From the NCBI RefSeq assembly GCF_036850765.1, contig NC_089490.1:298078982-298142981 (forward strand): a DNA stretch of 64,000 nt, given 5' to 3'. How positions within the stretch are numbered: the stretch's first letter is position 1; each line of letters begins with the position of its first letter. The translations under genes and the position numbers were made by a program. The notes beneath the pieces were generated by a model. That model was not told the DNA's origin. It worked only from the letters and a program-made list of their open reading frames with translations, and searched no databases. Source of the stretch: Saccopteryx bilineata (lineage: Eukaryota; Chordata; Mammalia; Chiroptera; Emballonuridae). Shown piece after piece: positions 10,510 to 22,636 of the stretch.

Positions 10510-11079
10510 ATGGAATCCACGTAGAGACACCCAGTCCAGATAAATTTTGAAGAGTTTTACTAAAGGAGGAGATTTATTAATATGCCGGCTGCATATGGCT
10601 GACAGGCCCAAATCGTGCAGTCCCAAAAATAGTTCAGGGGCTGCTTATATACCCTTGATCACACCCAGGAGGGGGAGAGCATGACATTATGGCACAATTA
10701 TTAACAAGATTATAACATTTGTCTAGGGGATACACAGAAACATTAAGACTTTCAAGGTAACACAATCAAAGACATTTACAAATCTTTCAGAGTTCCTCTT
10801 CCTTCATTAGCCTAGAGGTATTTTAAACTCAAGATTTTAGGAGAAGAGAGGAACTACAATCAATGCAAGGTGGTATGTAAATTCTGCCTTCCATTGAAAG
10901 AGAAGAAGTTTCTCCATTAACCTTTAATTTAGATTTAAAACTAAATGACCCATTGTTCTTGCAAGCCAGAAACTTCTACATTCTTCTCCCTTTCCTCCCT
11001 AAAGGAGGGACGGGACAGGAAAGCCTGATCTTTCCTCCCAGAGTATCAATATCAATTTTCAGCTTTTTGGTACCTTACA
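10510..11079 (-). mobile_element. Probable minus-strand retroviral LTR
   Basis: Read on the minus strand, it starts TGTAAGGTACC at 11079, has a TATATAA box (10645-10651) and an AATAAATCTCC polyadenylation signal (10573-10578) about 70 bp downstream, in the order expected of an LTR. The 3' edge is not defined and I find no target duplication. The family is unknown. Confidence 0.5.
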
Positions 11080-12797
11080 ACAAGTGGAGTCAGGAATTCT
11101 CCTTAATAAATAAACAAACAACAAATAGCTTCTAGCAGGCAGACCTAGAACTTCTTAAAGAGCTTCATGGCAGGTGGCATGCCTACATAGTAGGTGCCTT
11201 GCAGGTGTCCCTTCCTAGGGACAGAAGTCTTTCTCTCCTGTCCGGCCCTCTGGAAGGCTGTTACTGACATATGGGTGAGATTTCAAGCCTGCGGGGGGGG
11301 GGGGGGGTGCATGGGGGGATAGTCAGCATTAGCGGGAATTGTCCTGCACTGGGACTCGAGTCTGCTGGCCGCAGCGGTTTCCCTTCCAGGAAATGTCAGG
11401 CAAGTTCATAGACCACCACGAGCTTGCAAACAAATTGTTAATAAAGGGACTTCCAGCTGGGCTGGAGCAGGAAAGGGGAAACCCTGAGGCCATTTTCCAA
11501 ACAGAAATAGAAAAACAAGTGGTACTCAGAGGACAGGGGGGTGGGGTCAGTGCAGAACATTAACCTCCTTGCCGGGAAGACCCTAGGCCACAGGAAACGG
11601 TCAGGGGCTCTGCGAAGTCTCAGAAGCAGGCAGGCATCAGGCTCTGGCAGCCGGCCAGGGTGACTGGGGCCGAGTTTGCTGGGCTTCTAAGGGCTCCTGT
11701 GAGACCTGGCGTTGGACAGGAACTGGTGGAGCAGACGACTCCCTGATGAGTTCCCACAGCGCACTTGGACATACTTGTCGTGTGATTTAAGGGCCGTGGT
11801 TGCCTCCACAGAGAACACAGTGCAGCTGGCCTGGAAAGCTGCTGAGTTTGGGGTTTGGAAAAACCCTCTCTAGAGAGTCACAACAGCCCTGACTGGTGAC
11901 CAGGGCCAGAGCTCAGACTACCCAAGGAAGCAGCTGTCACCAGGGTGGCGGGGTCGCCTTCCCAATGGGTGCAAGCACACGCCTGGGGCCCCCCAGAGGC
12001 TCACAGTCTTTTCCTGGGGGGCCTGAGCCCCAACAGCACACCCAGAGGAGACGTCATCGTGTTTGTCAGTGGGGAGCAGGAGGACAAAGCTCAGGACATC
12101 CCTGTAGGTCCCACTCTTAGTCATGGAGGGTTCGCTTATTATAGACCCCAGAGGTTGGTTCACATGTCAACTTCCAACTGAGCCTGTGACCCCGCTTATC
12201 AGTATGTTCTGGAAACCCATGCTCTTGCAAGATGCTAGTTGTATAACCAGGTTATTCTGCTTCTCTCCCATCTAGAACAGATCCTCGGTTATTCATTTAT
12301 GTCTTCATTCATTCAGTGAACACTACACACCCAGTAGGTGTAAAATCACAGCACGAACCACAACCAAGAGGACATGGTCTGGTGCTGTGCTAGCCACTGT
12401 CATGAGAGGACAGCGAGGTCCCTGTCTACACAGAGAGAATAGTACGGGGTGTGTGTGTGTGGGGGGGGATATATAGTCTTTTTTTTTTTAAGTGTAATAC
12501 TCACATAGTCCCTGCTATGCACAGGGCAGTGTTACAAATATGAACGCATTTTCTACCTCTTCGTAATGCCTTGAGGCTTCCCGCTCACCCCCAGAGTCGG
12601 CCAGCACTCCTGGCCTCCACTGTCCTCGCCGCGGAGACAGTTCATGCAGCCGCAGCCGTGCACCCAACAGGCAGTTTTTCTCACTCGAGAGAACTAGCTT
12701 TATTGTGTCCCAACCCCAGCCAGCCAGCACCCTGCCCTGGGAAGTCCAAGCCCCAGTTCTGTGAGTGCCCTGCACTAAGCTTGGAGATACAGTAGAG
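11080..12797. other. Mostly unassigned sequence with a G15 run
   Basis: No gene is recognised. A run of 15 G lies at 11293-11307. The stretch at about 12290-12440 (TTCATTCATTCAGTGAACAC) resembles the 3' part of an old L2-type element, with low certainty. Open frames up to 86 codons lack domains. Confidence 0.45.
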
Positions 12798-13131
12798 CAG
12801 AAGTCCCCAAACTTTTTTCACAGGGGGCCAGTTCACTGTCACTCAGACCGTTGGAGGGCCGGACTATAAAAAAAACTATGAACAAATCCCTATGCACACT
12901 GCACATATCTTATTTTAAAGTAAAAAAACAAAACAGTAACAAATACAATGTTTAAAATAAAGAACAAATAAATTTAAATCAACAAACTGACCAGTATTTC
13001 AATGGGAACTATGCTCCTCTCACTGACCCCCAATGAAAGAGGTACCCCTTCCGGAAGTGCGGCGGGGTCCGGATAAATGGCCTCAGGGGGCCGCATGTGG
13101 CCTGCGGGGGGCCGTAGTTTGGGGACCCTTG
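12798..13131 (-). mobile_element. Non-autonomous hAT MITE (CAGGGGTCCCC family), exact 8-bp TSD
   Basis: Terminal repeats are CAGAAGTCCCCAAACTTTTT and the inverted form AGTTTGGGGACCCTTG. The duplication CAGTAGAG is exact (12790-12797 and 13132-13139). The inner part contains GGCCAGTTCACTGTCACTCAG, an AT-rich centre and GGGGGCCGCATGTGGCC. It is the same family, in opposite orientation, as the elements at 26755, 50542 and 52489. About 334 bp, no coding capacity. Confidence 0.92.
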
Positions 13132-13139
13132 CAGTAGAG

Positions 13140-14761
13140 GCTGCGCAGAAGTTTCCTCCTAAGTTTAAATCATTTCAACTTCTTTCCTTTGTTCTCCCAG
13201 CCCTAGGGGAACGGGTTCTTTCTGCGGTGATTATTTTGTTCTCTCTTTGGCACAGATAAAAGGAGCCTGGGTCCCTGAATCACCATATGGAGAAAAGCTA
13301 CCCACCAACTGAGTATGCATTCACCACGCTGTTATTTGAGTGAGAAAGACCCTTCAATTATACAAAACCACTGAAAATATGGGGATAATTTCTTACAGCA
13401 ACTAACTGCACCTAACTATTAAGCCTAAAGAACTTAAAACACATGTGTCTAGACTCTATCCAAAACCTCCGAGATCAGGAACTTCTAGCATTGTATCTGG
13501 TCATCTATAATTTAAAAATGCTGTTCAGCCTGCTTTGGGAAGCAAGGCCTAAATTACCCTACAGGGATAGATATACATTAACATTCATCAAGTAGCAAGT
13601 AACCAAATTATAAATATGGTACTTGGGAAGAGTTAATTCGTACCCCCAGGATTAATCTTGTACTTTGTCAGAGAGTTCTCACAAAAAGGCTCAGTTCACA
13701 GAAGATCAGCGTGAAGCGAGCTGTGGAGGTATTTTCCATTTCCAGCAGGAAAGGGCTCTCAGATCTCCCGATGGCCTGCCCGCGTTAGCCGCCCCTGAAA
13801 ACCAGAGCTGTCACCAAGGACGCAGTGCACACGGGCAGATCGCACAACGGGGACAATTGCTGGGACTCCTTGACCCGGAGAGCTTATCATGCACTCCCGG
13901 ATTCGCACACTTGCTTTAGTTCTCACGGCTGTCTCCAGTGACTGCAGTCACTGGGGCACGTACTTGATGACAGGCATTCTCTCCCCCTGGCGTCTCCACA
14001 GGCTTTGGCTCCCAGGCCAATGGGCAAGGTTTTATGAACTCAAGTAACAGCCTGCCAGAGAGAGTGAAGGAGAAGGCGGGGCCTGGCAGGGAGGCTTCAG
14101 GCTGTGCCAGAATATTAGAGTGAATGGTAATGGTGGCCGGCAGGTAGCGGGACCCTCTCCGGGGGCGGGCGGGAGATCAGAAGAGCCCCTAAAAGCAGAA
14201 AACAGCCCTTTGACAAACTCTAGGCAATTCCTTCATATGGAAGAACTTCATAGAGAACTTGAGAGGTCAGGAAGTTTACCCTCTGCCTTCAAGCAGGATG
14301 CCCACCTAAACAGTTCACTCTGCATCACAAATGTCTCCTGGGAAGCCTAGGGGCATGTCCTCACAGCAGCCTGGAATGCCCAATTAGCAGCAATTATGTC
14401 TGGAGAGAGAAACACAGCTTGAAAGAATTACGGGTGTGACTTTTGGCACATGGACTGGAATGAAATCAAATATAAAAAATCCTATTCATTCCAAAACTCA
14501 CAAAGGTCTTTCGCTTATTGACAAAAGCCCAGACTAACAAGGGACTGAGATGAAATGAAATGTAAGAGGATTTTTGGACCCCCAACTTTCTGCAAGGAAG
14601 CAGGTGGTGAAAACTCTTCAGCCTCCAAATCTGACATATCTGCCCTCTTCAGAAATGGGCCAGGGAATGGTGAGAAAGGAATATTACCCTATGATTAGGG
14701 TCAAGAGCCATGGAGGAAAAATAGACTTGAGACCAACTCCCAGGAAGCAGAACCAGGTTTT
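13140..14761. other. Unassigned sequence with a perfect palindrome
   Basis: No gene is recognised. A short GC-rich patch with a few CpGs lies near 14130-14180, too small to call a CpG island. The palindrome at 13935-13954 is listed separately. Confidence 0.45.
13935..13954. repeat. 20-bp perfect palindrome
   Basis: CCAGTGACTGCAGTCACTGG equals its own reverse complement over all 20 bases, with a PstI-like CTGCAG centre. Confidence 0.95.
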
Positions 14762-15161
14762 ATTTATTTTTTGTTTATTCAGTGAGAGGAGGGGGGCAGA
14801 GACAGACTCCCGCCTGCGTGCACCCCAATTGGGATTCACCCTGTCAGAAAGGTTTCAGAATTCGCCAGGCAAGCCCACTAGGGGGCAATGCTCTGCCCAT
14901 CTGGGACATTCATTGCTCTGTTGCTCAGTAACCGAACTCTTCTCTAGCGCCTGAAGTGGAGGCCATGTAGCCATCCTCAGTGCCTAAGGCCAACTCCCTG
15001 TAATCAAGCCATGGCTGTAGGAGAAGGAGAGAGAGAAATAGAAAGAAGGGCGGAAGGGGGGGAGAAGCAGATGGTTACTTCTCCTGTGTGCCCTGACTGG
15101 GAATCAAACTGGGACATCCACATGCTGAGCCAATACTCTACCTCTAAGTCAACTGGCCAAG
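14762..15161 (-). mobile_element. Ves-type SINE, diverged
   Basis: This is the reverse strand of the long Ves type: T-rich left end, GACTCCCGCCTGCGTGCACCC, then TTCTCCTGTGTGCCCTGACTGGG at the tRNA-like head. The flanks share an imperfect duplication, AGCAGAACCAGG / AGTAGAACTGGG. It is more diverged than the copy at 5159. Confidence 0.88.
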
Positions 15162-15411
15162 AGTAGAACTGGGATTTAAAGAAGGAACATTACATATGTC
15201 CAGAGTGGGGAGAACTGGCAACATTTGCCCAGGGGATTTCAGAATTGCTATGGACCACGAACTGCTCTGTGCCTCACCTTCTCCCTCTGTTTGAATGGGA
15301 ATATTTATTCTGATAATTCTTCATCTGCAATCATTGGTGTGTGCAAGGCAATTGACTAGCCTTTTGGGTTCATAGGTCTCTGGATCCTACTATTTGAGTT
15401 ACTCCTTGTGT

Positions 15412-15920
15412 TAGGCAGAATTTTAAAGATGCCGCCCTCCCCAAGACTTCTGTCCCCTGGTTGGTCAGTTAAACACTAATCTAGTTAAGCTGTCAGTGGT
15501 CTTTACAGATGTAATTAAGAGTATGGCTGGGCTTAATACGGGGATATTATCTTGAATTATGTGGATGCACCCAATCTAATCACATGAGCCTTTAAAACTT
15601 TTCCCAGGAAGAGCAGAGATGAAGCAGGAGGGGGGTCAGAAAGTTTCAAAGCTTGTCTGGCTTTGAAGATGAAGGGGCCCAAGGAATGCAGGCAAATTCT
15701 AGAAGCTCTGGATGCTCCCCAGCCAACAGCCCTGCAAGGAAACAGGAACCTTCGCCCTATAACTGCATGGAACTGATTCTACCACCAACGCAATAAACTT
15801 GGAAATGGATTCATCGGCAGAGCCTGCAGACAGGAATGCCTCTCTGCCAATACCTTGATTTCCCCCTGGTAAGAAGACCTTTGAAGCTGTTCTGTTTCTA
15901 GAGTTCTGACAAACAGAACT
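15412..15920 (+). mobile_element. MaLR/ERVL-type LTR, diverged
   Basis: It starts GTTAGGCAGAATTTTAAAGATG and carries the GATGTAATTAAG, GGATTATCTTGAATTAT-like and CCTTGATTT blocks of MLT1-like LTRs in the right order. The 3' half is poorly preserved, so the right edge is approximate. Confidence 0.6.
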
Positions 15921-16037
15921 GCAAGGTAACAAGTTAATATTGCTTTAAATGATTAAATCTGTGGCAATTTATATGGCAGCAATCGAAAACAAATACAATT
16001 TCTCTCCCATCAATGACTCTCAAGAAAGAGCCTCTAG

Positions 16038-16409
16038 GCCCTGGCCGGTAGACTCAGTGGTAGAGCATCGGCCTGGCGTGCAGGAGTCCCGGGTTCAATT
16101 CCTGGCCAGGGCACACAGGAGAAGCGCCCATCTGCTTTTCCACCCCTCCCCCTCTCCTTCCTCTCTGTCTCTCTCTTCCCTCCCGCAGCCAAGGCTCCAT
16201 TGGAGCAAAGTTGGCCCAGGCACGGAGGATGGCTCAATGGCCTCTGCCTCAGGCACTAGAATGGCTCTGGTCACAACAGAGGAATGCCCCAGATGGGCAA
16301 AGCATCGCCCCCTGGTGGGCATGCCGGGTGGATCCCAGTCGGGTGCATGCGGGAGTCTGACTGCTTCCCCATTTCCAACTTCAGAAAAATACAAAAAAAA
16401 AAAAAGATA

Positions 16410-16453
<44 letters not shown>

Positions 16454-16461
16454 GAAAGAAA

Positions 16462-16519
<58 letters not shown>

Positions 16520-16667
16520 GAAAGGAAGGATGGAAGGAAGGAAGGAAGGAAGGAAGGAAGGAAGGAAGGAAGGAAGGAAGGAAGGAAGGAAGGAAGGAAG
16601 GAAGGAGAAAGAAAGAGAAAGAAAGAAAGAGAAAGAAAGAAGGAAAGAGAGAGAGAGAAAGAAAGAG
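16038..16667 (+). mobile_element. Ves-type SINE with a hugely expanded tail
   Basis: The tRNA-like head (GGCCCTGGCCGGTAGACTCAG, box-B-like GGTTCAATTCC) is followed by the long Ves body up to about 16390. The poly-A tail continues into about 275 bp of GAAA and GGAA repeats. The duplication AAAGAGCCTC(T/C)AG flanks the whole (16025-16037 and 16668-16680), so the microsatellite lies inside the insertion and is its 3' tail. Confidence 0.92.
16392..16667. repeat. (GAAA)n/(GGAA)n purine tract
   Basis: About 275 bp of almost pure purine on the plus strand: mainly GAAA to about 16520, GGAA to about 16605, then mixed GAAA/GA. A long lysine-rich open frame through it is an artefact of the repeat. Confidence 0.95.
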
Positions 16668-18524
16668 AAAGAGCCTCCAGGTCTAGTGGCTTGTCCCTTT
16701 CACTGAAAACTCATCAGGGCTGCAAGGTTCCGATGAACAAAGAAGAGCTTACAGCTCTATCCCTAAATGGCTACACTGTGAAAAGTCTAAGAAACACTGA
16801 ATGAGTCACAGTTCCAACCTCAGTCACTGGCATAAAGCCTTCTACTGCCATCATCTAAGAACTGTGAAGTTTCCAACTTTGTTGCGGTGGAATGAAGGTG
16901 AAATATGTTAGTAGATGGGATTGTATCCAACCCTCGGATCCAGATCTATATGTTTATAGGGAAGTTAAGAGTAGAGTTTAAGGCAGTTCTCTTGAATTAC
17001 ATGAAGCCTGGGCAGTGGAAAGAGCACCATGTTATTTCTAAGCTTCAGTTTTCCCTTCTGTGAAACACAGATGAAATTTCCCCACCATGGATTACATGTC
17101 TCAATGTAGAAGATCAACCTAATGATATTGACCCAACTTGAGTCATCCAAACACATTTTTGCAATTTTTACTATATATGCCTGCTACCTATTCTACTACT
17201 TACCCAATGTTCTCCTTTAATTAACACATTTTATACTTTTTACAATAAAATAATCACATAGCTATTAAAAATGAAATATCTCCATCTGTGTAATTCATAG
17301 TATCATCTCGCACACTATTCTTTGAGAAACCCTAATCTGAGATAATCAAAACAATAAATAGCAAAAGATCCTATACAAATGTAAGGATTGAGTTATATAT
17401 GCATATTCAAGCATGACTTAGGAATTTTATTTGGGATCAGCAACTTTTAAAAAAAAACTTCCAGGACCGGACATATATGTTCACAATGTGCTGGTCAGCA
17501 AAGCTGGTATTCACATTTGTTCAACAGGTACCCACCACAGGCCAGGTCAGATGATTACATGAGAGAGAAATACACTTGTTTCTCCTTTTGGAGTCTCTGT
17601 GTTATACCAGCTTAGCTACTCTGCTAATACAGGGGTCTCTGTGTCCTGGAGGCAGGGTGGGCAGGGACAGGGCTGGGGGAGGACAAACCACTTTCTCAGA
17701 TACGGTGCTGATGGTTAGGATCCCACAGCAGACAGTGTGCACACACCCAGAAAGACATCTGCAAAGAGGCTCATATAATCATCGTCACTCAGGCAGGGAG
17801 TAGGAGCAGAACAGTGACTCCATGTTGCCCAGAGGAGCAGAGAGAACTCCAATGAGTCTGGGGGTTAGAATCTGTGTGGGTGGAAGGCCACCCAACATCA
17901 GACAGGATTAAGAAGAGTTGAGCAGATAGAGTGTGGGGAAATGTACAGGAGCCACCTGAACCTTAAATAGAATGCTGAGGGTACAAAGTCTGAAATGACA
18001 GCAAGTAAGTTCCTGCTCCCCAAAGGAATAGGATTAAAAAAAAAAAAAAAAAAAGACTAGGTATAGCAGAAGAGTTAAATGTCTCGCACACCTAAATTGA
18101 CAACTGAGATTTGTGTACACTACAATTATAAGAGGATTATCAGTCATTTTTTAAAGCTTTGACAAGGTTTTATTGTGAAATATTGGATTTAGAAAAAGGT
18201 GCAAAATGTCAAGTCAGATGTGTATAAGTACAGTATTTCAAGTCTATACATGTGAACAGCTTAACAGGTTCACCCAGAATACATACTTATAGACCAACAC
18301 AGTCTAAAAAGGACTGTAATATTCACAGGCTATTCATGCACAAATAACTTGAACCAAAATGACTCTCACTGATAAATGTTAATAGCTGAAAACAGGCTAA
18401 AAAGCATCATAATGCGGCACACCGTAGTATCTCCTTACAGGTCCACATTAAAAGGATATGAGCTCATTATGTCAATACACGAGCTATCCAGGACTGGAAC
18501 TCAATTGCTAGACCCTGTGCATGA

Positions 18525-18650
18525 ATTATCTTGCTTGGTCTTCTCAACACATCAATTGTGTTGGTATTATTTGCCTACTTTATGGATGAGGAAATGAAAT
18601 CTTAGAAGTAATACATAACACATCCAAGATCTCCCAAGACATCTGGTCCA
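18525..18650 (-). mobile_element. MIR-like fragment
   Basis: The pattern TGGTATTATTTGCCTACTTT...GATGAGGAAATGAAAT resembles the reverse strand of a MIR, whose usual text is TATTATCCCCATTTTACAGATGAGGAAACTGAG. Confidence 0.55.
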
Positions 18651-19011
18651 AAGCCCAGACTCTCAGTTAATTAATTAATGTTCAAGGGTAAACACAACTT
18701 GTTACAAGCTTCAGAGGGTCTATTAGTTGAGGTTGGATTGCCTATAAAGAATTGCTATTATGGAAACTTTCTTGATATCTGATATACAGAGGAGTGCACA
18801 TAAGCGCACAACTATAAACTTTGACAAACTGGACTCATCCATAAAACCAGCACCCAGACAAAGAAAAGGACAAGAGCAGAATCTCAGAAGTCCCACACTG
18901 TCACCTTGCTGTCATTCCCCCAACCCAAAGCTAATCATTACCCCAGAGCCCACTCTTCTGGCTTCATAGAATCAGAGGTCAGTTCTTGCAGACTTTGCTT
19001 TATAGCTGTGA

Positions 19012-19043
19012 TTCACGAGACTAGTAGTTCACGAGACTAGTAG
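19012..19043. repeat. 16-bp perfect tandem duplication
   Basis: TTCACGAGACTAGTAG occurs twice back to back (19012-19027, 19028-19043). Confidence 0.95.
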
Positions 19044-19987
19044 TCCTCATTTCTCTTTTCAAAGCTATTTCATTATAGAGAAGAAATCCAAACTTTATGC
19101 ATTCAAATTACCGGTTTTCCCCTTTCTGCCAGTTTTTGAGGTCCATTCAACTTGGAAAATATTGACCCAGCTATAAGCTGGGCACTTAGTGTTCCTTGAG
19201 CAATGGGTTAGAGAAACAAAGCAGACAAGCATGTCCCTCCTTCACAAAATAACAAAGGATATGATTGGACACTGCATCCTGTTAAACGTCTTTGAAACTG
19301 TAAAGTACTAACTGTATGCAAAGTGGTATTATGAATTTTTTTATGGCTGGCATGGTAGACGTCTGATAAGGCACTTTTGATATCATAGGGTATCTGAACT
19401 GCATGCTTTTTACAAGGATATCCTAGAATAGATCATTGGGGTGATGCTGGATTAGAAAATAGGTTCCCAGCTAAACTAGGTTACACTTTTTGGAGCATAT
19501 TTTCCAAGGCAACTGATGATAAATTATTAAAGTGAAAATTGTCCTTTGTGTTTTTCAAAAGTTCTCGGGTTATCATGGCAATATCTCAGGGGCAGGAAAT
19601 GGACTTAGATGCAGCCAGCTATTGTCTGATCGCCTGTTTCCTGAGTGTATCAGTCACTGTGCCCTGCAACTCTCTAGTCAGACACTTCTATAGACCGGTT
19701 GTGGGTGTGTGTGCGTGTGTGTGATGTGTCTCTACATTTGTATGTGTGTGTGTCTGCAGAAAAATATAGACTTTCTAGACAGATGTATAATTGTACCAAT
19801 CTTCTTTTTAATTTTCACATCTAAGGAATATGTTTTCCTTTGTTTCTGTTTTTTAAAGCCATGCTTAATAGTCATTACTTCCAAAAAGACAAAATCCACA
19901 TCATTTCTAAATGTTCTTTATTTCAATTGGGTTAAAATCTTTTTTCTTATAGATGTGTGTAGACTGCTGTTAGAGGAAGAACATGAA

Positions 19988-20021
19988 TAATTTACATATG
20001 CAAGATAAATTACATATGCAA
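19988..20021. repeat. Imperfect direct repeat next to a hairpin
   Basis: Two copies of about 17 bp, with the shared core TTACATATGCAAG, lie directly before the inverted repeat at 20022. Confidence 0.8.
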
Positions 20022-20119
20022 GGGTTCCTTCAGAGAGAAGCCCCAGAAAGATGGCTGTTCTCAGCCCTGCAGCTGCCCTTACAGGGCTATCTCTCAGGGG
20101 CTACTCTCTGAAGGAACCC
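20022..20119. repeat. Nested hairpin, 23-bp stem
   Basis: The arm at 20022-20044 (GGGTTCCTTCAGAGAG...) pairs with the arm at 20097-20119 over 23 bases with one mismatch. Inside the 52-base loop a second inverted repeat, AGCCCTG at 20063-20069 and CAGGGCT at 20082-20088, allows an inner stem. It could be a very short MITE or a structured RNA; no target duplication is clear. Confidence 0.85.
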
Positions 20120-22261
20120 ACACATCCCAGGCCACGAGACAGAGCTACAGGAAGAACAGCTGAAGATTTTGCAAGTAGGTGCTTGGGTTCTCTTGGGCAA
20201 GTGGCATGGAGAAGTGACAGAAAATGTTTGGTATTAGAAAGAGTAAATGAGTGACTTTGTATTGTTAAAATACAGAACCAAGGGAGGTTCAATAAAAAGA
20301 GAAATGGGAAAAGGTTTTGAATTGAAGTCAGCCCTAGCAAAGATTGGTGCTGTTTTCCTAAACATTGGGCAGGGAGGGCTGTAGAGCTCCTCCACCCTCT
20401 AAGTGGAGTTAATGTTTGTCACTAGGTGGCAGTCACATGTCTGGAATAACTGAGGACATCTCAGAACTGAGTAATTAGGCTTATTGGTGTGTTTCCTCAG
20501 TCCCCCTAGCATTGGTGAATTCTAATTTCAAATTCTGCTTTGGATGCATTTTACTATTCCATGCAATTTGTCAGTTCTCATTATGACTGGTAAAAAATCA
20601 TGGCCCAAAACAGTTACTGTTGTTGAAGTCACGGAAGTGTGGTTTTTCTTCCATTGTTTCGGAATGTACCCTTGGACCTTGCCCCTATATTCTTCTCCTC
20701 AGGAATTTGACACTACTTCTGCCTTAGACATGATTAGAAGTGATGTCCCAGACAAATTTCTTACACAAAGAACGAGTAAAGTAGGGATCTTGGGTCTGAA
20801 ACAATTGTCCGTTTGGGACTTGTTCTATATTGCTTTGGTTTTCTTGTTGGTAGGTTTAAACAAAGCTTTACAACATTTTAATTTCCAAGCAAGGTTAACA
20901 TTAAACAAACCATGTGGGATCACAATGCTATAAGATATGGTTTGATAGATGCTTTTTTTTTTTTTTTTTTTGGTGGGTTCTCATTCCATTTAACTTGCAT
21001 TTAAGACTCTGATTTTGCCTACCAAGAGATACAGGAAATGCTAATAGGATCCCTTTTAAAAAGACTTGTTCTTAAGACAAAGAACACTTTGTCCATAGTG
21101 TTTACACATATGCATATGACTAAAAATGACCAAATATCATGGTGCCAGCATTGATCTAGGTTTTCACAGACATCTATTATGAGAGACTTAGGCCAGTGTT
21201 TCTCACTAAGAATAGACATCTAGTGGAGACCCAGAGGGTGAGATGGACTCTTTGAATGAGCCCATCTTCAGTCCCCAGTTTCCCTCCTGTAATTTTTGCA
21301 GGATCTGCTGCCTTACTGGACAGAGGGTTGCAAAGCTCTGACTAGCTACACTTATATGGGGAGCTGGGTGTTTTGAGGTTTATTTTGTGGGAGAAAGAAG
21401 TTTCTCTGAGACCCAGCATGTCCTACGGAGAAAAGCAGAATAATCCGCTATTTATGGGGCTGAACCAGCTCCAAGGCCAGTGAACTGAATGTTGGTTGGG
21501 TCACTTGTAGCCTAAAGACCCCAGGAGTGTTTGTCTCAACCGGCGTCTCTAATTCTGGCCCCAGGCCATCATCAGGTTCTTGTCCTAAGTTGTGGTATCT
21601 GGTGAGACTGCAAAACCAAACATTTTAGCTGCCATATAAAATCAAATTTTATATCACTGATCTGCCCCAAGGAAGAATGGCTTCCAAACCCCCAAACAGT
21701 AAGTTCTACTGAGGTTATATATAAACATGAGTTATTTTACGAGTATATTGATTGCAGACACATTGCAGCTGAGTCCTAAGTCACAATAACACCAGCTCTG
21801 GATGACATTTTAGCAATGCCTCTGTCCACAGGGAAAGCTGATTACTAGGGAATAGTAGTCAATGTAAGTCAATATTTAGCAGGCAACACTAGGGATAGAT
21901 GTTTTAAGCTTAGACCCTCCTCACCCACCCAGCACTCATTCTAGACTAGGAACAGTTCGTTAGGCAGGCCAAAGTCCACATGGAGGACAGCTGTCCCCTT
22001 CATGGTGGTAGGGCATTGCCCTATGTTTTTCACTGCCCACTGTTTGTTCTTTATTAGGAATTTATTTGGTCATTTCCACTCTCTTTTTGTGCTTAATGTT
22101 CCAAAATGAATCATCTAATTTCAAAATCATGTAAGTTTGTGTTATACACAGATATGTTTGTGTATATATACATATGATTATCCTCACATATCTAACTGTT
22201 CACACGTTTATATTTACATATCACTCATATATGCATGCATGTGTATAAGAAGAATTAGATT

Positions 22262-22601
22262 TTCTTTTTTGAGAGAGAAAGAGGTAGACAGTCCGGAAGG
22301 GGGCAAGATCAGAAGCATCAACTTGTAGTTGTGTCACTTTAGTTGTTCATTGATATCTTCTCATATGTGCTGTGATTGGGGGGTGAGGGGGTTAAGCAGA
22401 GCCAGTGAACCCTTTTCAAGCCAGTGACCTTGGGCTCAAGGTAGGACCTTTGGGCTCAAGCCAGCAATCTTGGGATCATATCAATGATCCCATGCTCAAG
22501 CCTATGAGCCTGCGCTCAAGCCTGTGACCTTGTGGTTTCTAACCTGGGGCCTCAGGATCCCAGGTTGACACTGTATCCACTGTGCTGCTAACAGTCTGGC
22601 A
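22262..22601 (-). mobile_element. tRNA-derived SINE with internal repeat units
   Basis: This is the reverse strand of the SINE type seen at 50383 (TTCATTGATATCTTCTCATATGTGCTGTGATTG and a tRNA-like head at the right). The middle holds four or five diverged units of about 22-28 bp around CTCAAGCC(A/T)(G/A)(T/C)(G/A)A...CTTGGG. Confidence 0.75.
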
Positions 22602-22636
22602 GACGACTTGGACTTTTTAATTGAAAACTAAGAATA

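Larger units (their letters stand above)
16681..22261. other. 5.6 kb with almost no young repeats, unassigned
   Basis: No exon is recognised. A MIR-like fragment lies at about 18525-18650. Homopolymers lie at 18036-18054 (A19) and 20953-20971 (T19). Short tandem duplications and a hairpin are listed separately. TG-rich patches lie at about 19697-19755. The longest open frame, 129 codons at 20544-20933, has no recognisable domain. Confidence 0.5.

Noticed and set aside
14120..14190. Possible CpG-island promoter
   Set aside because: Only a few CpGs over about 70 bp; far too short, and no first exon is seen nearby.
16284..16706. 140-codon lysine/glutamate-rich open frame
   Set aside because: It is the translation of the GAAA/GGAA microsatellite that forms the SINE tail.
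22262..22601. CRISPR-like spaced repeats
   Set aside because: The 22-28-bp units are diverged, contiguous and part of a mammalian SINE body.
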